In this document: positions 33,238 to 45,600 of the stretch, one piece after another
How the letters are laid out: each line of letters begins with the position of its first letter
Numbering within the stretch: the stretch's first letter is position 1
Origin: Chrysaora quinquecirrha
Lineage: Eukaryota; Cnidaria; Scyphozoa; Semaeostomeae; Pelagiidae
Length of the DNA: 64,000 nucleotides
Reading direction: 5' to 3'
Assembly (NCBI GenBank): GCA_014526335.1
Contig: JACTAT010000044.1
Location: 2,327,421 to 2,391,420, forward strand
Notes under the pieces: model-generated
Seen by the model: only the letters and a program-made list of their open reading frames with translations
Told to the model about the DNA's origin: nothing
The model's database searches: none
Program-made: the position numbers and the translations under genes

Positions 33238-35482
33238 TGTGAAAAATTCCTGTCAATATTTTTGTCGATGTCGACCCCTGGTTTTTCTGACCCCGTATTT
33301 CATGAACGCAGCAAAAACGATTTTAGTAAATGATATCAATGTAGTATATTTTAGTTAAATAGTCAATGAATTAACATTTCCAATCAAGCCTCTATTATTT
33401 AATTACATGTAATAATTTAGTTATCACTTAGTTTAATCAATGTTTAACTATTTTTGTCAGTGTATACTGTATGTTGCAGTTCAATGCTGTGAATTTTCGT
33501 TCGTAAGACATGTTGTAAGTTGTATAGTTCGTTAGTAACAGTATGAGCAAGTAGTTTGAGTAACTCTATGTAAAAGTGCTCGTATAGAATTATTGTAGTG
33601 TCAATGTATACAGTTAGGAGTAGTTAACATTGCTGACAGTAAGTATGTTTCAGCTAACTTATGTTATGCGTGAAATTAGAATTATTCAAGTTAACTTGAC
33701 ATTCGATGGAATCATGTCTGATGTTAAACTGTGTCTTGAGAGCTATACTGATGATAAAATGATGTTAGACGTTAAGAGTAGTGCCGAAAGCAATCAGTAA
33801 ATCTAATGTGAACCGACGAGATTACAATCAGTTGAAAGGTGAATCTCATCGGCTAGAAGTTGATAAGGAGTCGAATGTACTGAGACAGTCAGCTGAGAAT
33901 CCGTTGAGGAAGCTAGCTGCAATGACGTGAGCTTTGGAACATGAGTCTAGATAAATTCTGTGCAGCAAGAGCTATGTGCATGTAGACTGAAGGATATGGA
34001 ACTGCGTAAGTACCGAGGAATGGTTTATGAAAATGCGATGTACGAAAGTGCTCTGCAAGCACTTCATTGATGCTATGGTAAAATATGAGAGGCACTGAAA
34101 CGGAAGCGAAGTGATATTTGGTCGATCAGAGATGTCAGTCAAGGGTGGTGGATTCAGAAAGTTGCAAACTCTGGTGGCATCTCTCGTGACTCTTTAAGTA
34201 CGACTTTAAGATGTCATGAATGAAACATTTGTTATGAAAACGCAGCTGTATGTCAGAATTGCAATGCCAATTTCAACTGAAATCCTAGATAATGCAGCCA
34301 TTGATCTGACAATTGTCTGGTACAGGCTGTAAGGCAACGTTGTACTACATTGGCAGTCATGTGAAAAATTATTGTACACGAGTCGATCGAAGATATCAGT
34401 TGCCACGATGGCCGATTGTGCAAAATTGTCTTGTAGAACTCTACCATTTTGCTACTAACATCTTCGACTGAATACATCAGATGTTCAAGACATCATGAGA
34501 TAACTTTACAGATGTTCGTGAATTGTGTAAGTTTTAGAAAATGGAATATTTCTGTTGAAAGACTTTGCAATGAAAATAGCTATGGAGGAACAGGTGGATA
34601 ATTGGTGTCACTCACCGAGCATTTCGATTCTAGGGGTGTACACTCAGACTTATTCGCATGAAAGGAAGATAAGTAAGTTCAGAAAGATTGCACATGAAGA
34701 GAACTTGACTGATAAATATGGATTGGACAGTGAAATGGAGACAGAGAAGTCATGAGATGCAGCATAGAGACAAGACAGATCAGAAGATCAAAGATCAAGA
34801 TAAGAAATGAGAATGAACTCAAGAAAGAACATTGGATGCAAGAATGAGTATGAAGTGTACGGAAGAAACAGTTCTGAGAGAAATCAAGACTAGACGAAGA
34901 TGAAGATCTCTGATGGCATGATGCAGAGCTTTAAGAAGAAATCATTGTGCATGAACGGAATTTGGAACCCATAGGCAAAGGAATTAGAGAAGTTGAGGAA
35001 GCTCTGGCCATTATTGCTAAAGTTCAATGAGATTCCATTCCTAGAATAGAGAGTTTCGAATGATGAAAAGAAGTTATTGAACAACCATGGAAAAGCTTCA
35101 TTGAAGTTTACAGGAGGTTCATCGCAATTTGGTCATGTCGAAAAATGATCAGAGACATTTGATGAGAAGTGTCACAGTAGTTAACAGGTGGACGCTCATG
35201 TAATTGCAAGTGACTCATTGATACCAGAGTTTAGACTGACATTGTCAAGTGAACTGTTCAGCTATGATGAACAGTGATTGAACAGTGAACCATCGTTACA
35301 TGGAGAAATACAATCTAGTTTTGTCATAGTAGTGTTATTTTCTTACGTTCCATGTTGCCGGAAATGGGCAGAGTGGCCAGCTGCGTATTTCTGTCATCAT
35401 GTTATGTTATCTGTTAAATGTAACGTTAATTAGCCTTTGTTGTCACGTGATTATGTGTATTATAAATTAGAGTAAAAGTAAT
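33238..35482. other. No gene recognised; possible old retroelement sequence
   Basis: AT-rich, with short frames (60-74 aa) lacking domains. From about 35340 (CCATGTTGCCGGAAATGGGC) the sequence resembles the start of an LTR and seems to continue on the other side of the hAT MITE to about 36240, but I found no second copy, so this is tentative. Confidence 0.4.
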
Positions 35483-35490
35483 GCTAAGGG

Positions 35491-36002
35491 CAAGGACGCC
35501 TGCGGTGGGGGCAGAAGGGCGACCGCCCTCCAGCCCTTATCCAAGGGGGCAAGGAGGGCAAGATGTGCCCTCAGCGACAACAATTATTTCTAAAATAGCT
35601 TTAAAATTGTCTGATAAATATTGTAGAATTGTAGAATAGAAGAAAGGCAAGAAAGGACCATAATATACTGATTTCATTATTTGTTTCTGGGTCGAGGGAA
35701 ATCAATGTCAAACTTGTCGCCCATAATTTTCAAAAATTATGCACAGAGAAAATCATTTTTCAGAAACCACTAGCAACATCTTATTACTAAACTTTTTGAC
35801 TTTAAATGCATAAGAATTGCAAAATCGAGTAAATCTTAAACCTTTTTGTTGCCAATATAAACATCTTAAGGGCGTTTCCCACGTTTTCCAGGCTTCTGAA
35901 GGGCGTGGTAACTTAAAATTTTTGTGGGCTACGCCCCAAACCCCTCAGTTGCCCTTCTTCAACCCTTTGCCCCCTTGCCCTCCATATGTGCAGGCGTCCC
36001 TG
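35491..36002. mobile_element. hAT-type MITE, 8-bp TSD GCTAAGGG
   Basis: 512 bp. Ends are CAAGGACGCCTGC and GCAGGCGTCCCTG, matching the CA(A/G)GG start common in hAT elements. The target duplication GCTAAGGG is perfect (35483-35490 and 36003-36010). The interior has no transposase. The G/C-rich subterminal parts (AGGGCGACCGCCCTCC) are followed by an AT-rich middle. Confidence 0.88.
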
Positions 36003-36010
36003 GCTAAGGG

Positions 36011-37140
36011 AGAGTATTGGATATTTCGAGCTGATAGAGAGACAGAGCATGCATGTGTCGTTCGAAGGGGCAAGATGCTTGCGAAAGATCTTGTTGCCTT
36101 AGTTGTCGTTTATAGTCTGTTCAAAGGAAAGGAACAGAGATGTGATTCAGAGTAACTCTTGAAAAAGGTTAGCTCTAAGTTTACTGAAGTCGTTATTGTA
36201 TTGCCGTTGTTTTTGCATGCTGTAAAGATAAAGCTCAGGAAAGATTTTTATATCTGAAGATTAAAGATGGACATTTACTCGAATTGTGTCGTTTTATTTG
36301 TGCCAACCTGCCGACAAAATAACCGTTTACAGTTGTAAACACAAAATTTGTTAAAATGCGTTTTTTAGTATGAAAATACGGAAATAGTCTCAAATTGATT
36401 AATGGAAGGCACACAAAACTAGAGGGGTCCGGGGTATGCTCCCTGGAAAAATTTTCATTTTCCAACCTCTAGTATCGCATAGAATGCATATTTTTTTCTT
36501 GCTTATTGTGTTGTGTTACATACTGGATATCCGAAGACATCTCACCTCACCTGTTTGTTGGAAACACTTGCTTTCTTGTTGATGTAGAACATTCCAGCCA
36601 AAAATACATACTTATTATGCGAAGAGGTGAAAATTTTCATTCTACGTCTACGTTTATCTACTAGAAACATGCACTGTTTTGTCTGATGTTTCGTTTACTC
36701 TACTAATTTCTTCGTGGTTTTGCCGTTTCGTTCTATCTCGCTTTATTTCGACAACGAGAGAAAGGAGATTGACGTTTTCACTTTTCACCACAGCAAGAAT
36801 ACACTAGAGAGGTCTTTTGAATGAACTTTAAATCTGTCCGACGGGATCGTAAAAACATAAGAAAGGTCCGTGCCTTTATAACCCTTCATACATCGAGACC
36901 TATTGCAAAAAGAGGGGAGTGTGGGTTGAACAATAGTAAACATGTGGCGTTAATTGCCGCATAATATTAGTCGTAGAACATTTTCCTTGGAACCGAGCAG
37001 GTGAGGTGGAATGATATCTCTACTCTTTTTAGACATTGAGAAATATTTATTGCCCAAAGGTTGTTAGAATTTCTCTACCCCCCCACTGATTTTATTGCAG
37101 AAATGGACTAAATATCACCCAGTGCAAAGATCATTATAAG
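36011..37140. other. No gene recognised; one shared MITE motif
   Basis: Positions 36424-36460 hold GGGGTCCGGGGTATGCTCCC followed by GGAAAAATTTTCA, a motif shared with MITE sequence at 48377 and 49757. The rest shows no domain or repeat ends. Confidence 0.45.
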
Positions 37141-37700
37141 ATCAATATTTTTGGCCAGTTCTATTCCGTGGACCTCGCGTACCCCGTGGACCTCGCGGAG
37201 CTCATGGACCTTGTGGACCTCGCGGACCTGTGTCAATTGGTCCGCAGTATTCAGAGGTCCGCGGTTCTGACTTTTCATCGGGCTCAGGTCTAAAACGCGG
37301 ACATTAATATTTTGCGGACTTTTCTTCTTTTGATCAAAGATGAAAGAAAAAGCTCCATATTGCAATTTTTCACGAAATAATAAAAGCATAAAACCTTATT
37401 TCACTGTTAAATGGCCAATAAATTAGCTACAGTAATAAATTAACCACTGCACCACAGTAGTGCTTATCCACCACAGTACGAAGTAAACGCCACCGCACAA
37501 TACATAATAGCCCGCCACAACAAGCATAATAACTCACCACAGTAGTGCTTATCCACCACGGTACGCAAAAAACACCACCAAACCAAGCATAATAACCCAC
37601 CACAACAAGTATAATAACCCACCACAGTAGTTATTGTCCACCACAGTACACAAAAAACACAGCCACAACAAGCATAATAATGTTGGAACTATATTAACTA
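37141..37700. repeat. Two short minisatellites: GTGGACCTCGCG and CACCACAGTAGTGCTTATC
   Basis: Positions 37165-37235 repeat GTGGACCTCGCGTACCCC-like units. Positions 37440-37690 repeat CCACCACAGTA and AACAAGCATAATAACCCACC units with a period near 20-30 bp, in the style of the foldback arms. No inverted partner was seen. The 93-aa minus frame through the first array reflects the repeat. Confidence 0.7.
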
Positions 37701-37915
37701 CGTTTTTGGAAATCATATGAAATTGCGATAAATAGCGGAATCATTTTCCGGCATACTTAAAAGCTTTTTTCCGTCTGACACTCCTCAGAGTATGAACGTC
37801 AGAAACAGAACGAAACAATAGACTAAGGTGAAATTTATACCCAGATGCGGCTCGACATGCACCAACCAGAAAGAACGAAAAGCTGAATTGGCATTCTGTT
37901 TTCAACACCAATCAG

Positions 37916-38356
37916 CTAATCGGGTACAGCGGGAAGACCAATAGAATTATTTGAAGAGTCGAACTCTTTCTGTCTACACAGAACCGGCCTTTTGGTTTTG
38001 ATGTAAACAGATTCCAAAACCCTTAAGTGAAGCAGAGATCTTGCTTTGCCAATGATTCTGAAACAATCCTCGCTGTAATTTTCCGCACAAATTGGGTTAT
38101 CAAGTAGATGTTGTCCCATGGCCGAATCACGTTTAAGAAGGTTGTTGTTTAGATCAACGGGGTGGTTGCTCTCTTTGCTCGAAAATTATGCAGAAGAATA
38201 TTGGTAGGGACATGCTGTTTTATCCTATCACCTAATCTCTGGCAAGTACGACCTACGTACCTGGCATCACACTGGCACGAAAATTCATAAATGACCAAAC
38301 TTGTTTGTGTTGTAGGTACGTAATCCTTTTGAATGGCTGGTAGAACTTTCCGAGTG
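37916..38356 (-). pseudogene. Penelope-like element GIY-YIG endonuclease domain
   Basis: Two minus-strand frames. The first (from about 38356) has YEFSCQCDARYVGRTCQRLG and DRIKQHVP, the GIY-YIG nuclease core (here Y..YVGRT), preceded by LPAIQKDYVP. The second (38119-37916) has MGQHLLDNPICAENY and ARSLLHLRVLESVYIK, with the conserved Glu in LLHLRVLES. A frameshift near 38165 separates them. In the family this nuclease nicks the target for reverse transcription. The upstream RT end is at 41551-41800, separated by an inserted element. Confidence 0.85.
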
Positions 38357-38499
38357 CCAAAAACCATAGTCAACAGTATAAACACTGGTCTGGAAGCCTA
38401 TTTTTTCGGTCTATTGTTCGCTCGTAGAGCTTGAGTCAGTGTGAAGAAGCTGTCACGTGATCAAAAACTGTGCATTGTGACGCCTTAGCAACACCGCCA

Positions 38500-39308
38500 A
38501 TAGTGTAAACCCAATGGCAATGACAGTGAAATACATGTACTGGGACATCGATTTGCTGAAAAAATACATGTTAATACATGCAAATTATTGTACTTATAGA
38601 AGAGAACGATACATCGAGTTGTCAGAAAAAATTAAAAATAGTTCTTTGGAACTTCACAAGACAATTTTCCCTAGAATAACTCCGCTCTTCCGCAGTGCTC
38701 AGAGCTGAGTTGATCCCGGTTCTGGGTTCAGGATACTGGTGTTTCAATTAGCTAAAATACATCGACATTGAACTCTTTGAGAATTAAGCAAAGAAACCAT
38801 CTTATTTTTCGTCATTTTTTCTAAACTTTTCTGCACTTTTTATGGTTTAGTGTCACACATATACTTTTAGCGGATCAAGATTTCGACTTGTCGAGACCGC
38901 AAATACTGTTTCCCGCTGTTTCCTCGATATTCGTATGGTGTTCTGAAGTAAAAGTAGCTACCGGGAAAAGGATCGAAACATTTTTGAAAGCTCGTTTATA
39001 TTCGCAAATACATACGCCCAACATTCAGTAATTTTTGAAAATTTCACATAAAAATTCATTCTTAACAAAATTTTCAGAGAATTGGCTAAGACAGCGCGAA
39101 CTTCGGATGTAAACAAACAGTGCTAATGGAATGAATACAACTAACGTTGTCAAAAACAAAGTCTTGAAAAAAACGTTAGAAAATGCGTTTAAGATACGAC
39201 GTAACGTTGTTTTCTAATTTTTTACCCTCATTGTGGCGTGACATTGAGCGAGTTTTGTATTTTTCCGGGCCTGATGAAAACAACCTTGGGTAAAGAAACC
39301 ATAGTTTG
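38500..39308. other. Left interior of the 3.2-kb element, no gene recognised
   Basis: AT-rich. A 64-aa frame at 38514-38708 has no known domain. Confidence 0.4.
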
Positions 39309-40856
39309 ATTACAGTTAAAATACAGGCTAAATATATACGGATAAATTACTGACTAAGCATGACAGAACAATCTAGAAAAGTTATAGACAAATATGCAAT
39401 GTTACCTAAAATACAAGGAAGTAATGATGACAGTGCATTAACGAAGTAAAACAAGTAATACGTGATAACAATGGGAACAATGGAACGGAATGCTGACTAA
39501 CTATGCATGACGCAACTAAGATACATAGAAAATGCGATTACGTAATGTGCTAAATACACAGTAAATCTAGCAAAAAACCTAAAGATGATTCTAGAAAATA
39601 CGAGAAAAATGGAAATAGAAATACATTTTAAAGAAACATATAGTCCTAAAAAGTAGCTGTATTACATACCTCCCCATCAAAAAAAAAAAAGGAATCGTCC
39701 TCGATTCTAAGGTGTACAAATATAACTACAGTAAACGATAATCCGGTAAATAAGCATTTTAAGGGTCCAATACGACGATTTCTAAATTTTACGACAAGTC
39801 CAGTTAAATAAAGCTCAAGCATCTTACCAAAAAAAAGAACATTGATACAACATGATGAATTCAGCAAGGTTTTCAGGGTGTTCGAAATCTTTAATCACAA
39901 AATGACAAGTTATCGTCGCCTTCCTGTTGAGAATCCATGCTCTCTTGCAAAAATGTAAACAAATAAGCAGCATATGAAGGGTGTTCGTTGTCTTAAAGCA
40001 TCGCCAAGATATACGTCGCCTTCGCATACAAATCTGATTAAATTTCAATGTCAGAGCAATTTAAAATGTACTTTACAAGTGTAATCTGGTTGTTTAGCTG
40101 GCCGAGCGGTATAGCCGATAAACAAACATCAAAATACAAGATAAGAAATGACGATGAGAGAGATACCAATATTTCCAGAGCTGTTTCGATTCCAATGTTC
40201 ATAAACATCAAAGTACAAGGTTAAATAAACGACAATAACGTGTTAAATGCCACCTTTCTCAAGTGCAGCACAAACAGTTAAATAACACTCAGGCTCCCAT
40301 GTCCTGAAAAACGATGACTAACTACATTAGTCACAAAATACACAATAAAACAGAAACAGCACCTCGGCAAGATCTTTCTCAAGTACCTTGCCTCGGCCTA
40401 CTTAACCTAGACTCCTCAGTCCTTCCAGCTACATCTTCTCATTCTGAATCCACACGCTCTCCCTAAACTCTCTCTCTCTCTCTCTCTCTCTCCCTCTGAA
40501 TTACAGTTAAAATACAAGCTAAATATATACGGATAAATTACTGACTAAGCATGACAGAACAATCTAGAAAAGTTACAAACAAATATGCAATGTTGCCTAA
40601 AATACAAGGAAGTAATGATGACAGTGCATTAACGAAGTAAAACAAGTAATACGTGAAACAATGGGAACAATAGAACGGAATGCTGACTAACTATGCATGA
40701 CGCAAATAAGATACCTAGAAATAACGATTACGTAATGATCTAAATACACAGTAAATCTAAAAACAAACCTGGAGATAATTCTAGAAAATACGAGAAAAAT
40801 GGGAATAGAAATACATTTTACAGAAACATATAGTCCTAAAAAGTAGCTGTATTACA
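39309..40856 (-). mobile_element. Non-autonomous LTR-type element related to 28886-30608
   Basis: Direct repeats of about 357 bp (39309-39666 and 40500-40856), nearly identical, flank about 833 bp. On the minus strand the purine-rich GATGGGGAGGTA directly precedes the repeat start TGTAATACAGC, like a polypurine tract. The minus-strand tail LRIEDDSFFFFDGEVCNTA looks like the degenerate end of a gypsy pol frame. The interior shares short blocks with the element at 28886. A (CT)n run lies at 40468-40492. No target duplication was seen. Confidence 0.65.
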
Positions 40857-41420
40857 GAACCCCCATTTTCTGCCCTGGGGGGATAACATAACTTGTAGAT
40901 GGACCGAAATCTGCCGTCGAGATTTTACAAACCCACCAAGACCCACTTACAGTTTAGACACATAACCCTAATTATGGGGAATATAAGTAGAATATGAGAG
41001 TAATAAGACATTTAGGCCTCATTTCTCATTTTTACTTTCGTACTAGTAGCTATCTGCGGCGCGATATTAACGCTATTTTGACCCAAAAATAAACTTCTTA
41101 TAAATTTTCTTCATTTTCTACCTTCTTATATGGGTTTTGGTAAGAAATAAACCCATGTTTTGAGAATTTCAGGGGCAAGACGGCGGCATTTAGCTGTGGT
41201 GAAATTATATCAAGAACAGTACTGTACCTCCTCGGGCTTTTTGGATTTGGATTTGTTTTCGTGTTTTAAGCGGGTTTTCTTTTTTTAAGGCATCTTTACT
41301 TCATCTGATGTTCTCTCGGTGACATTTGCCATTCAATAAAAAAAAAATTAGTATTATTCCTCAATATCGACGCAGAAACATCGAAAAAGTTCGTAGCACT
41401 TGTCGTTTTACTTATGGTTT
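40857..41420. other. Right interior of the 3.2-kb element, no gene recognised
   Basis: No domain-bearing frame. Begins with CCCCCATTTTCTGCCCTGGG after the LTR-type remnant. Confidence 0.4.
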
Positions 41421-41550
41421 CACAGTACTTTCTTTGTTGCTAAGGCGTCGAAATGCACACTTTTCGATCACGTGACTGAAGAAAACCGGACAATAACCTA
41501 CAACAAGAGGCTTCCAGACCAGTGTTTATTCTATTGACTATGCAAAAACT

Positions 41551-41800
41551 AACCGAGGGTTGGCAGCAGCGAAGCACTTAGTAATGGCCTTTTTAATTTG
41601 ACTTTCGAATCGCAATGAGACAGGGCACTTTTGTGGACCATACTTTTCATCAGCCGAAAGACTTGCGATGTTCTTGCGAAAACAATCCGAAATGACGTCC
41701 TCAGGGTAACCGTTTTTAATGAGAATAGACCGTATTTTATCCAATTTAAAAAGAAAGTTTTTGTTGTGTTTTTGGAATTGAGTTTTATTTTGGCGTTATC
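41551..41800 (-). pseudogene. Penelope-like reverse transcriptase, C-terminal end
   Basis: The minus-strand frame reads IRSILIKNGYPEDVISDCFR, then KYGPQKCPVSLRFESQIKKA and AANPRLVF, the linker between the RT thumb and GIY-YIG domain in Penelope-like elements. LVF resumes as VFGTRKVLPAIQ at 38356, showing where the 3.2-kb element went in. The RT core is absent upstream, where a different retroelement begins. Confidence 0.8.
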
Positions 41801-41850
41801 TCTCAAAAAACGAACTCACAAGCAAAATGCCCTTGTAGGTCGTTTTACAT

Positions 41851-41867
41851 TGGTGCCCAATGTGAGG
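41851..41867 (+). promoter_or_regulatory. Possible tRNA primer-binding site
   Basis: TGGTGCCCAATGTGAGG directly follows a sequence ending TTTTACA. TGGTGCCC at an LTR end is a common start for a retroelement primer-binding site. The gag-like fragment downstream on the same strand supports it. No full LTR could be defined. Confidence 0.4.
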
Positions 41868-41899
41868 AACTTGCTACCTTCAGAGAGACTGGAATGATT

Positions 41900-42393
41900 G
41901 GCAGTGAACAGCTCAAGCAACTCCTTATGGACGCAGTCACAACTGTTTTACTAAAATGGCAGAAAATTTCACAGTGTTAGAGAGACACGTAAGAAATCCA
42001 TTCATCAATCGAACCAAACCAACGTTTATCGATGTGAAGATTTGCTACTGCTGCTTACGGGTCGGTCATGTGGCAAAATATTGTTGGGATAAGAGCTACA
42101 CTTATTGTAACCACCAAGAAAAGCGTGATCAAGGAAATGAAAGTGGAAACTACAATCCAACGTACCAACAACATCCATAGTTTGGCATCGCTTCACTGGA
42201 AGTTGTGTCGAAGCCTCAAGCGTTGGTTGCATCCATACAAGAGCGACTAGGTGATTTGAAAGCGATGATAACAGAATTGAAACAATGGCAAAGACCCGAA
42301 TTTACCATCACTCAGACACAGCAACACCAAAATATACAGTTTCAAAATGGAAACGGCAAAAGGCTCTTACAAGAGAGCATAGACAAAATGTAG
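41900..42393 (+). pseudogene. Gag fragment with CCHC zinc knuckle
   Basis: The frame at 41956-42180 has CYCCLRVGHVAKYC, a perfect CX2CX4HX4C knuckle that binds RNA in retroelement Gag. A second frame (42205-42393) reads LVASIQERLGDLKAMITELK, an amphipathic helix, and a Gln-rich tail. Frames change near 42180. No pol follows; a LINE tail begins at about 42499. Confidence 0.6.
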
Positions 42394-42836
42394 CTATCCA
42401 CCCGAGTACCTACCGACTCATCAGATTTGTTGATCAATGAAGACATGCCATCTCAAAGGAAAGAACACTTTGCTGGGAAAAACAGACATCAAAGACAGCA
42501 GTTTCAGTTTCAGTTTCTGTTTCAGTTTCATTGTTTTATCAATTAACCCCAAATACAATCTTACGTTACAGTTACAGAAAATTTAAAACAATTTGAATAC
42601 TTAAATTAACACAAACAAGATAGACAAAAATTTACAAGAGTGTATTTAGGAATAATTGACTAAGGAGGAACTCTCTAAATAGATAAACTAATCGAGAGAG
42701 AGTCCCCCCATTAAAAACAAAAAAACTAAAAGAATTTTATTAAAAACAACAACCAACCAGATGTTTGTTTATCACGTAGCATTGAGCATTGAGGACTTTT
42801 CGCCATTATTTGGAGTAGACTATAAATAGTTAAAAT

Positions 42837-44470
42837 TCAAAGTAGATATGAGTTTATGAAGAAAGTTTTAAGACTGGATCGAAATACTGAAGTAGAACTA
42901 GAAACACGAATGAAAAGTGGGATAGTGTTCCAAAGTTGGGAGCCAAAATACTTAATTGTTTTAAGACCATAAAGGGTAGTGTTTTTGAAGGATTTAAAGA
43001 GGTCACCCCTGGTTACCTGACGAGTTCCAATCCTATGAACTGATGAGTTGGGAGTAAAATAGGAATGAAAACAGGCTGGAGATACTTTATATAGAGCTTT
43101 GTATACAAACATCAGGATATTTGAGTGTGTTATGTCTTCAAGTTTAAGAATTTTTAGGGAATGGAAAATTGGAGAAGATGGAGCAGCAAAATGTGAAAAG
43201 CTGATGCATCTTAAAATTTTCTTTTGGAGGAGGTAAAGTGGCATTAGATGTGTATCATATGTTAAACCCCAGGCAGTGATGCCATAGGAAAGAAATGAAG
43301 AAAATAGGGAGTTATAGAGGCTGATCAGAGGTTGAAGAGGAATGTAGTGCCTTATTTTGAAAAATATTCCGGAAGTTCTAGTAAGTTTCTTATGAAGTTC
43401 AGTAATATGGTATTTCCAGGTTAGGTGTTCATCCAACAGAATTCCCAAAAATTTCACATATTTAGACCTGGAAATATTTTTCCTGCCAAATTTAATGTTG
43501 ATAAGGTCAGGTAATTTTTTCCTGGGTGAGTGGAAAAGAACAACGCTAGTCTTATCAATATTAAGGGCCAATTTGTTACAATCAAGCCATGATTTGACCT
43601 TACTAAGTTCTTTATTTATTGTTTTTGTGAGAATATTAAGATCATCAGCCTCAAAATAAATGTTTGTATCATCAGCAAATAAGTAGAATGACAAGACACT
43701 AGAGACACTGGGCAAGTCATTGATGTAAATTAGGAAAAGGAGAGGTCCGAGAACTGATCCCTGTGGAACACCACATGTAATGTCACACAATGAAGAAGAA
43801 AAACCATTAATTGAAACCAGTTGACTGCGATTACAAAGGTAAGATCTGAACCAGGTGAGAGCAGTATCTCTAATGCCATAATGCTCCAGTTTTTTAAGTA
43901 GTATTGCATGATTTACAGTATCAAAAGCCTTTTGAAGGTCTATAAATATTCCACAGCCAAGTCTTTTATTGTCAAGAGTTGATTTAATACTTTCAGTTAA
44001 AGTAACTAATGCATGTTCAGTAGAATGTCCACTACGGAAGCCAAATTGCATACTGAATAAAACCTCATATGTTTCAAGAAATTTTTGAAGGCGAGCCTGC
44101 ATAAGTTTTTCAAATATTTTGCTGAAGATGGAAAGCAATGAGATTGGTCTGTAATTGCATGTTTTGGTCTTGAGTCCTTTCTTAAATATAGGAATTACTT
44201 TTGCAATTTTCAATTTATCAGGAAAAATACCAGTTGTGAACGACTCATTAATCAGTATGGAAAGGTCAGAGGAAATAGGATAATTAAGTATTTTCAATAA
44301 CTTGACTGGAATGCTATTTGGGCCGGAAGATTTGCCATTTTTTAATGATTGTATTACATTAGATACCTCATTAACGGTGCATGGAAAAAGGTAAAAAGAA
44401 TCTGCGTTTGAATTTGATAAGTAAGATAAAGGAGATTTTTGAGTTATTGGGATTTTTTTAGTAATACCTT
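42837..44470 (-). pseudogene. LINE reverse transcriptase domain and C-terminus
   Basis: A 486-aa frame from Met 44297, with homologous codons extending up to the frameshift near 44470 (NEVSNVIQSLKNGKSSGPNS). Motifs in order: AKVIPIFKKGLKT..NYRPIS, FGFRSGHSTEHALV, GIFIDLQKAFDTVNHAIL (first catalytic Asp), GVPQGSVLGPLLFLIYINDL, the catalytic box FADDTNIY, and KTSVVLFHSP. The C-terminus (KYFGSQLWNTIPLFIRVSSS) is typical of L2/CR1. All RT motifs are intact. It is non-functional only because of the upstream frameshift and insertion. Confidence 0.92.
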
Positions 44471-44473
44471 CAG

Positions 44474-45600
44474 CTACCTTTGTAAAGTATTCATTAAATT
44501 ATTTGCTATATGAACTGAATCTGAAATTTTAATGCCATTATCATCAATTAAATGTGAAAATGTATCAGTGTTCTTTGGTTTCAAACTAATTACATCGTTG
44601 ATTCCTTTCCACAGCATTTTCATATTGATTTTGTTCTCATGAAAGTAATGTTGGTAATAATTCTTTTTACTCTGTCTTATTTCATTCACAACACGATTGC
44701 GAAACTTTTTATATGCTTTAAGTGTAGTAGACGAATTTGAGCATTTGAACTGTTTAAAGAGCTTATCTCTAATTTTCATCATTTTTTGAATTTCAAAGCT
44801 GACCCAGGGTTTGTTTCTTAATTTTAGCATTTTCTTGCTCAGCTTTTTCTCTGGACAGTGTTTTTGAATAAGATTATTGAGATTAAGTAAAAAAAGTGTC
44901 AAATTTTGCATTAAAATCAGTACTTTCTTGACTAAGAAGGTATCAACTTCTGAATATTCTGACAGAAAGCTAGCTTCATCAAACTTTTTATAATCATGAG
45001 CGAAATAGGATGTATTTTCATACTCAGGTGCATTGTCCTTAAAAATAGCAAACTGAGGAAGGTGGTCAGAGATCAAAGATAATAAGTTACCACTTAGAAT
45101 ATTACAGTTAGTGATATTACTTAGGAAAATATTATCAATAAGCGTAGAGCTGGTGTCTGTGATGCGAGTTGGGTGTAGGATGGAAGGTATAAAGTGATAG
45201 GAAAACAAAAAGTTAATAAAGTCATCTGTAAGGGTATGGCTGCCATAGTTGAGTAAATCAATATTGAAGTCACCCATGATATGGATAATTTTATCTTCAT
45301 CGGAAATTAAAGAAAGGGTTTCCTGAAGGTGTTGCGTGAACTTTGCAATATCTGAGCTGGGATGTCGATATGCACAACAGCAGATGATGTTTTTAGCTCT
45401 AGTATTTTCAATTTCAATCCAGATAGTTTCAAAGTCAGCCATGCTAACAGAAAGATCATCTCGTCTATTTGTTATAAGATCTGATTTGACATAAATACCT
45501 ACACCACCTGCAGCACTTCGAGAGACAGTGTAATAAAAATTATAGCCTGGTAGATTGATATTTGATTTTATAGGCGCATTGACAGAGGCCTTTACCCGGG
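44474..45600 (-). pseudogene. LINE APE-like endonuclease, main part
   Basis: A 322-aa frame from Met 45442; upstream codons (PGYNFYYTVSRSAAGGVGIY) belong to the same domain. Catalytic motifs: CCAYRHPSSD, MGDFNIDLLNY, the STLIDNIF segment and SDHLPQFA (His at the C-terminal end). The enzyme nicks target DNA to prime reverse transcription. A helical linker (KAYKKFRNRVVNEIRQSKKN) follows. The frame is lost at 44474, one nucleotide out of phase with the RT frame. Confidence 0.9.

Larger units (their letters stand above)
38366..41541. mobile_element. 3.2-kb inverted-repeat element inserted in the Penelope-like element
   Basis: Both ends read ATAGTCAACAG(T/A)ATAAACA and continue CACTGGTCTGGAAGCC. 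The arms pair imperfectly for about 120 bp (to CTTAGCAACA), including a shared TCACGTGATC. The imperfect 9-bp target duplication is CCAAAAACC versus GCAAAAACT (plus strand), in the Penelope codons for Leu-Val-Phe-Gly. It carries a nested LTR-type remnant and no recognised transposase. Confidence 0.75.
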
